Assembly: GCF_003339865.1 (NCBI RefSeq) | Contig: NZ_QPKV01000014.1 | Coordinates: forward strand, 1-64,000 | Direction: 5' to 3' | Source: Pedobacter chinensis | GTDB taxonomy: Bacteria; Bacteroidota; Bacteroidia; Sphingobacteriales; Sphingobacteriaceae | DNA: 64,000 nucleotides | Part shown: positions 26,398 to 33,315 of the stretch, piece after piece | How the letters are laid out: each line of letters begins with the position of its first letter | Position numbering within the stretch: the first letter of the stretch is position 1 | Notes under the pieces: model-generated | Database searches by the model: none | Told to the model about the DNA's origin: nothing | The model's input: the letters and a program-made list of their open reading frames with translations, nothing else | Position numbers and translations under genes: made by a program

Positions 26398-29300
26398 TTA
26401 GTAAAGAGGTACTTCTGGAAGATTTTGTAATGATGCAACAATATTTTCTCTATCTTTTTTTTCCATTTTATCCCGGCAGTGGCCAAGTTTATCTTTACCT
26501 AGTATTGCAAGTAGAACATCCTCATCTGCGGCATTGAAATCTGCAGTTGTCAATATCCTCTGGCCTAAAAGCTGAAGATATTCTCCTCGACTTATTGCCT
26601 TTCCCAATATATTCGAAATCTCAAGCGATTCCGCTGGGATGCCCAGTTCCAGTCTACTCAAGAGTTTCGCCATTTTCTTACTTATAGCTTGCCCCCCAAC
26701 AGTGAGTTCAGCTATTGCGGCCACTGTAGGGAGTACATCACATGTTCTTGCAACCACGGATCTCAAAGCCCCTGCCGCATCACTTGACACATTGTGCTGC
26801 ATAAGTATGTTCTCGATATCTGCAAGGCTTGTTTTACTCATCCATATTAGACACGCTATCGTTTTCTTGGACTTCGCTGTAACATCGGCAGTTTGATTGG
26901 CGTGTTTTGAAAACGAACTAACAATAGTATGTGCAATGTTCTGCCGTTTTATTTCTGCTGCCCAGGTCGCTGGCTCCATCTGGGTGCTTCTTTTATTAAT
27001 CGGCATATAGACTTCTTCCAATTCAACGCATAACTGTGTCAGCGCCAATAAATTTGGTTCGGTCATTTGAGCTTCGGTCAGTTTCGACAAACAATCTACC
27101 ACCCGTATTATTGATTCAACTAACAGGCCGGAATCTCCTGCCAGTTTCCCAAGAGCCGTAGAGCGGTAGAATCCTTCTACGTCCTTATGCACAAGTTGGT
27201 AATTTTCTAAATCCGCTAATGCCTTTAAAATCAATTGAGCATTCCATGTCCAGCTTTCAAATCGCAAGCGTTCTTGAAAAGCGCCAAAACTTTGCTCCAA
27301 GAATGAAATAATCTGCTCTGGATCCATTCCGTTTTTTCTTCCGGTGGCCGACAGAACCCTTAAGATGAGGGACCTCACATCGGTATTGACCATAAGGAAG
27401 TTTGATCGCAAATCTTCTGGGGAAGCCATCACGTACCCCGTCCAATAGGAATGTTCCATTCCTCCCGTCATAGCGATAAGATACGACTCGCCTTTTTGAG
27501 AAAATCCCAATCTCCCGGCTCTTCCAATAATGTTTTTATATTCAGCCACCGTATATGGATTATCTCCAGGATGCATCAAGCCGGCAACCACGACCGCATC
27601 TGCCGGTGTGTTCACGCCCATGGCAAGCGTTGTAGTTGCCGCTATCACTTTTAGGCCCGAGGCTCTATCTCTGAAATTTTCCTCCACAACATTTCGTTCT
27701 TCAGGATCAAGATCTGCGATATGAAATCCAACTCCCTGTGACAAGACTCTTCTAAGCCTCTGTGAACTTCTTGAGGGGTCTTTATCAGGCAAAGCATCCA
27801 TTGCGGACAAAGCGGGCGGGAGTCCGAGGTTATTTGCGAGGTACTCTGCACAGGCTGCAGCCTCAGGTTTTGTTTCCCTAAAAACTATTATGCTCTTACC
27901 TTCGGCAACCAGCTTTCTGACTAAGGGAATGATAACATCCTGGCTTGTACCCTTTCTATATTCGGGCTGGATAAGGCGTACATTACTCTCTTCCATTGTA
28001 TCAGAGCTTACCGACCTATATAAGCCATTTGATGTCAAAATTCCTTCTTGTACTGGGACCGGCCTATCTTTTTTGATCAATAATCTTGCCCCTATCCATC
28101 TTTCAAATCCATTAAGATTTCCAATCACTGCAGATAGTGTAATGATTTGCGGTTCAATCCCCTCAAGTCTTTTCAATTTCAACAATGTCAAGGTAAACTC
28201 GAGGTTTACACCTCTACTATGATCGGCCAACATCTGGGCCTCATCGATCACAATAGTTCCAACTTGGTTCAGTATAAAAGGACAATTCAATACAATTGAT
28301 GTAAATTTTTCATAGGTCATCAGGCAAATATCATATCGCCCTTTCATAAGCGGGCCAATATCGTCAGAAGTACTTTCTCCGGTAGCCTTTATTGTTTTGA
28401 TGTTCAACGGGAGATAGACTTCTTCGAATTGCCTTAATTTGTCGTTTACCAGTGCCTTCAACGGAAAAAGGAAAATGGTTCTCTTCCGCTGTTTAACTCC
28501 AAAGATTGCAGCCATTTCTCCCAGCATTGTTTTTCCCGATGATGTAGGTGCCGAAACGACTAGATGAGATCCTTCTAATAATCCATACTCGTTGATTGCG
28601 GCAAGCTGCAGTTCATTAAGGGAAGGGATTGAAGCCTTCCATATATCTATTATCTGGTTGTCAAACCCAAGTCCGGAGAGCGAACTGATATCCGATTCGG
28701 CTTTTGACCGTTGCAGCTCGGGAAACGCCATCTGATACAACCGGCCAGGAACGAATACCGGTAAGTAAATCTCCTCCACAATTTGTCCAAGCAACATTGG
28801 ATTTTGCTGTTGCCCTATTATGCTCGCCGAAGTTTTAACATTTGAAGTTACATATTCGAGCATCTTATAAATTCCAATCTTTCCATCCTTTCGTACCTCT
28901 TGGGCTCCCTGAAATGCCTGCAATAGATAATAGGTCAGCAGGCCGTGGCCATAACGAACATTTTCCCAAGCTTCCTCATTTGCTTTAGATGCGGTCAGCA
29001 CAATGCGGCCTCTGCCAGAAAACTGGTTCAGCGCATCTTCGATAGACTTACTTTTTCTGGAAGCAAAATCTAACTGAAGTGCTTTAGCGCCCAGCCCTCC
29101 AGAAAAACAACAGTCAATGAAACAGAATACCTGCCTTGCCGGTATCTTACCAAGCAACTCTGCCAATCGATCAAAGGGAACCGTTGATTCATTTAGGTTG
29201 AAAATATCAGAATCGTGGGCTACAAGCTGATGTTCTGGGCTGCCGTGTCCTGAAAACGATATTATCACAATATCATCCTCGCTGCATATAGAAAGGTCCG

Positions 29301-29514
29301 AAATGGCTGACTCAATATTTGCCCTGGTTGCGCTGTCGTCATAGAACAGTTTGTATTCCCCCGGTATATTGTCACTAAATAACGAGAACAGTGCCACTGC
29401 GTCTCTCTTTGCACAGCTCAACCAAGGAATCGCCTCGGAACTGTATCGATCAATACCAATAAATACGCCATGTATCTTCATTTTCTTTGTTTTTTGGGCA
29501 TCATTAAAGATCAT
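26398..29514 (-). CDS. caspase-like peptidase fused to Ski2/Brr2-type DExH helicase
   Basis: 1038 residues. Residues 14-250 form a C14 caspase-like domain: the catalytic His is in FSGHG (His90) and the Cys in FIDCCFSGG (Cys136). Residues 290-800 form a superfamily-2 helicase: motif I APTSSGKT at 322-329, the DEAQ box IVIDEAQML at 422-430, motif V ATTTLAMGVNTP, and motif VI NIIGRAGRLGFSQ, all of the Ski2-like type. The rest is a helical C-terminal region. It is the last gene of the ubiquitin-like operon, 28 bp after the JAB-E1 gene. Start is either 29514 or the second ATG at 29481. I infer an effector or sensor that unwinds foreign or aberrant nucleic acid and activates proteolysis. Confidence 0.88.
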   Translation of the reverse strand: MIFNDAQKTKKMKIHGVFIGIDRYSSEAIPWLSCAKRDAVALFSLFSDNIPGEYKLFYDDSATRANIESAISDLSICSEDDIVIISFSGHGSPEHQLVAHDSDIFNLNESTVPFDRLAELLGKIPARQVFCFIDCCFSGGLGAKALQLDFASRKSKSIEDALNQFSGRGRIVLTASKANEEAWENVRYGHGLLTYYLLQAFQGAQEVRKDGKIGIYKMLEYVTSNVKTSASIIGQQQNPMLLGQIVEEIYLPVFVPGRLYQMAFPELQRSKAESDISSLSGLGFDNQIIDIWKASIPSLNELQLAAINEYGLLEGSHLVVSAPTSSGKTMLGEMAAIFGVKQRKRTIFLFPLKALVNDKLRQFEEVYLPLNIKTIKATGESTSDDIGPLMKGRYDICLMTYEKFTSIVLNCPFILNQVGTIVIDEAQMLADHSRGVNLEFTLTLLKLKRLEGIEPQIITLSAVIGNLNGFERWIGARLLIKKDRPVPVQEGILTSNGLYRSVSSDTMEESNVRLIQPEYRKGTSQDVIIPLVRKLVAEGKSIIVFRETKPEAAACAEYLANNLGLPPALSAMDALPDKDPSRSSQRLRRVLSQGVGFHIADLDPEERNVVEENFRDRASGLKVIAATTTLAMGVNTPADAVVVAGLMHPGDNPYTVAEYKNIIGRAGRLGFSQKGESYLIAMTGGMEHSYWTGYVMASPEDLRSNFLMVNTDVRSLILRVLSATGRKNGMDPEQIISFLEQSFGAFQERLRFESWTWNAQLILKALADLENYQLVHKDVEGFYRSTALGKLAGDSGLLVESIIRVVDCLSKLTEAQMTEPNLLALTQLCVELEEVYMPINKRSTQMEPATWAAEIKRQNIAHTIVSSFSKHANQTADVTAKSKKTIACLIWMSKTSLADIENILMQHNVSSDAAGALRSVVARTCDVLPTVAAIAELTVGGQAISKKMAKLLSRLELGIPAESLEISNILGKAISRGEYLQLLGQRILTTADFNAADEDVLLAILGKDKLGHCRDKMEKKDRENIVASLQNLPEVPLY

Positions 29515-29542
29515 TTAAATCTAAGGGTTGTATCTGTCAAAC

Positions 29543-31060
29543 TCAATGATTTGTTTTGAACATTTTAGCAATCCATGACCTATGGCCAAACAACTTTAAT
29601 ATAAATTGCAGAATATAATTCTCCTTTGGCCTATTTGCTTCTGCTGAAGGTATTGCTGATTTTCTTTTTTCTTCAGCAATCGCATGCTGGGAAGCCAAAT
29701 TTCCGTTCACCTTATCGCCTTGTCCGATAAGCTCTTGGTATTCGCATCCGCTTTTACAATTGAAATCAAAGTCCGCATCAATATTTCCCGTATTAAAATC
29801 GAATTCCTTTGGGCCATAATAGATTCCTAGAGGTTGTAGATTTAACGAAAGAAACTGTTGGATTTCCATTCCAGCAAGCCCCAAACTGAATGCGAATACA
29901 TTTTCTCCCCGTTTCGCAAAATGTTCGTCAGGCAGTCCTTGTATATAGTGCGGATCCTCTAAAAGCCCAGACATTTCCAGCGAAACATCTTCTGGCGAAT
30001 ATTGTCCCAGACAACTCAGGCAAATTCTGCCAGGAGCTGTCACATGACTTTTCCATCTAGCTTGGCCAATATTATCTCTTTTTTTGTTTTGATTGGCATC
30101 AATTCCCCCATCGATAACCGGGATCGCATTCGCGTAGGAAATCTTGTTCAATACATACCTTGGCCATGGCCGATCAACGCAAGAAAAGATGACATCACTG
30201 GCAAGTATAGCCAAAAGACCCTCGCCCTCGATTAGGCTGTAGGGCAAGCTGATTATCGAGATTTCCAAACCAGGAGTAACGTCTTCCAAATGTTTCTTTA
30301 TTGCATGAACTTTATGTTGTCCAACATGCTGTGAACCAATACCCTGAAGCCTGTCCAAATTTTTACGTTCTACTGTATCGAAATCCAGCAAAATCAATTT
30401 TCTAACGCCTGTCTTTACCAAGGCTTCGGCAATTATGGAGCCGACGCTACCCAAGCCAACTATCCCAACGCATAGCCGTGATATCTGATCCTGTTTGTCT
30501 TGTCCCCATGCAGAAATCGTACGCGTGAACTCAACCCCAAAATGGACCTTTGGTGCCAGCTCATCATAATATGAGACGTGGAGTTTTTTACCACTAACGC
30601 ATACCTTCGAACAAAAGTGCCGACGATAGCTCTTTGGCCTGTCTTTTATCCAGAACCTTGCGCTCCATATACTATCTTCCCCAATGGTCATTCCAAGCAA
30701 GGGAAAATCGGTCATGGCTTTGCACCGTGGGGCCAGCATGTTTTCTGCATCTATATCATCACGGCTCATTCCCTGCCAGCCGCGTGCTGGGTGGCTATGC
30801 ATAAAGCAGATCCCACATTTCTTTTCTCGTGCAATCTTACCCACACGATCAAGGTATTTACTGCTGAAGCTAACATTTCCGTGCACATCACGATCCCCTT
30901 GTTCTGGAAGGATGGCCTCAAAGAGAACCGCGCCCGCCATTCCCATTGCTGTAATGGGATTATACAGGGCAAAGCATAAATCCTCCTGACCGTCTGGTCG
31001 GATCAGATGGGACTTAAGGACATCATTCAACGCTTCGGGTATATTTACTTTGTAGTTCAT
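29543..31060 (-). CDS. JAB(JAMM) deubiquitinase-like domain fused to E1-like ThiF domain
   Basis: 505 residues. The N-terminal JAB/MPN domain has the JAMM motif HSHP with Ser99 and Asp102 (His88, His90; Glu26 is a candidate for the catalytic Glu). The E1/ThiF domain has the nucleotide loop GLGSVG at 202-207, LILLDFDTVERKNLDR, and FSCVDRPWPRYVLN around Cys294. Cys347/Cys350 and Cys435/Cys439 look like a zinc-binding set. It would adenylate the ubiquitin-like protein and hand it to the E2-like partner, while the JAB half would process or remove it. The last residues (about 470-505) are basic. ATG overlaps the E2-like stop by 4 bp (ATGA). Confidence 0.9.
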   Translation of the reverse strand: MNYKVNIPEALNDVLKSHLIRPDGQEDLCFALYNPITAMGMAGAVLFEAILPEQGDRDVHGNVSFSSKYLDRVGKIAREKKCGICFMHSHPARGWQGMSRDDIDAENMLAPRCKAMTDFPLLGMTIGEDSIWSARFWIKDRPKSYRRHFCSKVCVSGKKLHVSYYDELAPKVHFGVEFTRTISAWGQDKQDQISRLCVGIVGLGSVGSIIAEALVKTGVRKLILLDFDTVERKNLDRLQGIGSQHVGQHKVHAIKKHLEDVTPGLEISIISLPYSLIEGEGLLAILASDVIFSCVDRPWPRYVLNKISYANAIPVIDGGIDANQNKKRDNIGQARWKSHVTAPGRICLSCLGQYSPEDVSLEMSGLLEDPHYIQGLPDEHFAKRGENVFAFSLGLAGMEIQQFLSLNLQPLGIYYGPKEFDFNTGNIDADFDFNCKSGCEYQELIGQGDKVNGNLASQHAIAEEKRKSAIPSAEANRPKENYILQFILKLFGHRSWIAKMFKTNH

Positions 31061-31440
31061 TCGAAATCAAATAAGGTTCTTAAAAAAGAGACATAACTTT
31101 TAACATTTTTCTCCGCCTCGCTCCAGGAACTGCATGGCCTGCTCCAATACTGGTATTCCGGCGTCGGCATGTTATACTGGTGAACGCCGCCAGTTGGATG
31201 GACGCCACCTCCACCTGTTATCGGCATTAAATGCGGCCTGATGTAAGGGCCACTTGGTGGGATACTGGGAAACTGCGGCGCATTAAGGGCTATTTCTACC
31301 TCTTGCCCCCGAAATCTTCCATGCGGTATAGTGAATATGAAGGCGACGAAATCAGTGGCATTTCCATTCACGTCCAAAGGTACAGTTGGCTGAAAACCTA
31401 GTTCAGCCAACTGTGCTTTTAAAATTTCATTCCCGGTCAT
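31057..31440 (-). CDS. E2-like ubiquitin-conjugating protein (prokaryotic E2 family)
   Basis: 127 residues with an E2/UBC-like pattern: an N-terminal helix (EILKAQLAELGF), a beta meander (FVAFIFTIPHGRFRGQEVEIAL), the Pro-rich stretch FPSIPPSGPYIRP and C-terminal helices. VHPTGGVHQYN (residues 80-90) stands where classical E2s have HPN. The only cysteine is Cys103 in YWSRPCSSW, about 20 residues after the HP pair instead of the usual 7-8. It resembles the Prok-E2 families found with multi-ubiquitin genes (Pfam Prok-E2_E is my best guess). Whether Cys103 is catalytic is open. It lies 2 bp after the UBL gene and overlaps the JAB-E1 gene by 4 bp. Confidence 0.78.
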   Translation of the reverse strand: MTGNEILKAQLAELGFQPTVPLDVNGNATDFVAFIFTIPHGRFRGQEVEIALNAPQFPSIPPSGPYIRPHLMPITGGGGVHPTGGVHQYNMPTPEYQYWSRPCSSWSEAEKNVKSYVSFLRTLFDFE

Positions 31441-31442
31441 GA

Positions 31443-31892
31443 TTAGGAAACTGTTGTGTTACCAATCTTGCAGCTTACAAATTTCATTTTGTGGTGCATT
31501 GCTATAACATGAGCCTTGTCGTTTTTGTAGGTAATTTCACGTGCCTCCAAAATCTGCTTGAGGTAATGCTTGTCCGCATCAATTCCAGCAAGAGTCAGGA
31601 TTTCGGTTGGGGTCATGAAGATATGGGCGATGGGGTAAATCTCATCATCAACCTCAATTACTACCGACGGGTAAGGCTTGATGAAGAACGTCTCAATTCT
31701 TGGGTCGGCGAGGTCAACGACTTCATCCAATTGGATTGGCTCAAATTCCTTGCCTACAAGCTTGAACAAAATCTCATAATCGGTAGAGTGGTTCAGCCCG
31801 ATAAGAATTAAAAGCTCTTTACCTGTAATGGTTGATTTTTCATAGTTGAACGTTCTATCGTTCACACGGATTTCAAAACTATTAGGTTTCAT
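31443..31892 (-). CDS. multi-ubiquitin: two tandem ubiquitin-like domains
   Basis: 149 residues from the ATG at 31892. An in-frame extension to 32087 runs through the promoter and into the sigma-factor gene and is rejected. Two related beta-grasp units can be aligned: FEIRVNDRTFNYEKSTITG (from residue 6) and SVVIEVDDEIYPIAHIFMT (from about 76), each followed by a helix (KELLILIGL and TEILTLAGI) and further strands. This is the Multi_ubiq (PF14452) pattern, known from operons with E1, E2 and JAB genes. The C-terminus ends IGNTTVS, with no Gly-Gly, so how it is activated is unclear. First gene of the four-gene operon. Confidence 0.8.
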   Translation of the reverse strand: MKPNSFEIRVNDRTFNYEKSTITGKELLILIGLNHSTDYEILFKLVGKEFEPIQLDEVVDLADPRIETFFIKPYPSVVIEVDDEIYPIAHIFMTPTEILTLAGIDADKHYLKQILEAREITYKNDKAHVIAMHHKMKFVSCKIGNTTVS

Positions 31893-32004
31893 AAATAATA
31901 AGGGAAGTTTGTTTGTGCTTCCACCTATTAATGCTATAGTTTCATTTTTTTTTGCCACCTGACGGAAAAAAAATCTAAGTTTATAGCATATATAGTTGAA
32001 TGCT
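31893..32004. promoter_or_regulatory. shared divergent control region between UBL operon and sigma-factor operon
   Basis: 112 bp between two divergent ATGs. It contains the inverted pair ATGCTATA (31931-31938) and TATAGCAT (31982-31989), and a third related copy overlaps the sigma-factor start. These may be operators that tie the two operons together. No clear TAnnTTTG box was found, which would fit use of an alternative sigma factor. Confidence 0.5.
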
Positions 32005-32583
32005 ATGAAATTAACCGACGATTTTATTTCCGAAACTGAATTGAAGGTGCGACTAGATGCCGTTGACTGGGGCGATGTTATTCCCAAACTGCATGCCTAC
32101 GCGCTATTAAAATTGCAACGGTTTCCTATGCTTGAAGGTAGGTACAATGTAGAAAACCTATCGAGTTCAATCGCAGATGATGCTATTGAGTTGGTATTTG
32201 ACGAAACGCGCAAGTGGAAACGCAGCGCCTACGCAGATGTATACGCGTTTTTGAAAGGTATCGTAGACAGTCTCATCTACAATTTCAGAAACAAGAAAGA
32301 GTTTTTGTTAACAGATCAACTTCCGGAGGATGATTTCGATTTGCAGGATCCAAACGCAGGCGATCCCGAAAATAGCATGATCGTGCGCGAGATAGAATCA
32401 GAGATCAGCGCCATCCTCTCTTCCGACCCGGATGCTTTAAGAGTATTTGATTGTTTAAAGGACGGGCTAAAGCAAAGAGAGATTGCGGAAGAGCTGAATA
32501 TGAAAATAGAGGTTGTACGAAATATTATTAAACGCGTTCACAGAAAACTTAACGATTACAAACTCAAATTAAAAGCGGGCTAA
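32005..32583 (+). CDS. sigma-70 (ECF-like) RNA polymerase sigma factor
   Basis: 192 residues from the ATG at 32005; a TTG at 31996 is less likely. Residues 45-95 (DDAIELVFDETRKWKRSAYADVYAFL...) look like region 2. The C-terminal DALRVFDCLKDGLKQREIAEELNMKIEVVRNIIKRVHRKL is a region 4 helix-turn-helix. It is divergent from the UBL operon and leads a plus-strand cluster with two small proteins and a cysteine peptidase. A dedicated sigma factor could switch on this island when a signal is sensed. The following gene starts 1 bp after the stop and is a candidate partner or anti-sigma factor. Confidence 0.75.
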   Translation: MKLTDDFISETELKVRLDAVDWGDVIPKLHAYALLKLQRFPMLEGRYNVENLSSSIADDAIELVFDETRKWKRSAYADVYAFLKGIVDSLIYNFRNKKEFLLTDQLPEDDFDLQDPNAGDPENSMIVREIESEISAILSSDPDALRVFDCLKDGLKQREIAEELNMKIEVVRNIIKRVHRKLNDYKLKLKAG

Positions 32584-32584
32584 A

Positions 32585-33007
32585 ATGAACAACAATAGAA
32601 AAAGACTTAACGACCATCTACTGGACGCAATGATCGAAATAAGCGACAATAATGCCGCAGAGAGCATAAAAATATTGGAGGCCTCAGGCATTGATACAGA
32701 AAAAGCCATTTCAAGATCGCTGAACAAAGTCGAAGCGCTCAAAACTGCTCTAGCAGCAAGAACGACCTCAAATTCAGACAGCGTTGTTAAACGGATCAGT
32801 GAACTTCTCAAATCTGCACCAATGCAGACGACGAACTTTTTAAAAGATTATCTTAACATAAACGCGCCAACTTTGCAGTATCAGTCACGCTCATTATTCA
32901 CAGCCTCGATGCTACAAAAAATGGAAGGAAAGATTGATTTTAATGATCTTGAAAAAAAGCTTTCTGAACAAAAGATAGATACAAATGGCAATGATCAAAA
33001 AAAATAA
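32585..33007 (+). CDS. hypothetical protein, possible sigma-factor partner
   Basis: 140 residues, soluble and helical, no membrane helix. It starts 1 bp after the sigma factor (TAAAATG), so the two are translationally coupled. Features are a charged N-terminus (NNNRKRLNDHLLDAMIEISDN) and a Lys/Asp-rich tail. By position it could be a regulator of the sigma factor; no anti-sigma zinc motif or membrane helix supports that. Unknown family. Confidence 0.6.
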   Translation: MNNNRKRLNDHLLDAMIEISDNNAAESIKILEASGIDTEKAISRSLNKVEALKTALAARTTSNSDSVVKRISELLKSAPMQTTNFLKDYLNINAPTLQYQSRSLFTASMLQKMEGKIDFNDLEKKLSEQKIDTNGNDQKK

Positions 33008-33084
33008 TGGTCTATTTTTTGTTAATAAATCAATAATAATTGAATTATTTTATTTAGATTAGTTTACAACTAGTATAAATTAAT

Positions 33085-33092
33085 TAATTTTG
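33085..33092 (+). promoter_or_regulatory. Bacteroidetes -7 box (TAATTTTG)
   Basis: TAATTTTG matches TAnnTTTG and lies 18 bp upstream of the 65-residue small gene at 33110. The 33008-33109 gap is very AT-rich. No obvious -33 TTG was found at the right distance, so confidence is limited. Confidence 0.4.
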
Positions 33093-33109
33093 CGAATCAA
33101 AACCAATTA

Positions 33110-33307
33110 ATGACTGGACTTAATATGAGTAAACTTGGTTTCTCAGACATCCTAAAAAACGCTGCTAGCTTCTCCACCAAACCTTCTGTTAAGGAGGATA
33201 AAATGGAACTGAAAAAGTTCGTTAATGAAGCTATAAAAAAACAGGCCGAAATCCTTAAACTAAAGGATATAGACGAAAATCAGCTTAAGATTGTGATCAA
33301 ACTTTAG
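33110..33307 (+). CDS. small helical protein next to cysteine peptidase
   Basis: 65 residues: TGLNMSKLGFSDILKNAASF, then a Lys-rich helical C-terminus ending IVIKL. No membrane helix and no Gly-Gly leader site. Its stop is 8 bp before the peptidase gene, which uses a GTG start and lacks its own clear ribosome site, so the two are probably co-translated. It could be a substrate or inhibitor of the peptidase. Unknown family. Confidence 0.6.
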   Translation: MTGLNMSKLGFSDILKNAASFSTKPSVKEDKMELKKFVNEAIKKQAEILKLKDIDENQLKIVIKL

Positions 33308-33315
33308 GTCAGCTG

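Noticed and set aside
31893..32087. N-terminal extension of the ubiquitin-like protein
   Set aside because: It would run through the shared promoter and into the divergent sigma-factor gene; the beta-grasp domain starts right after the ATG at 31892.
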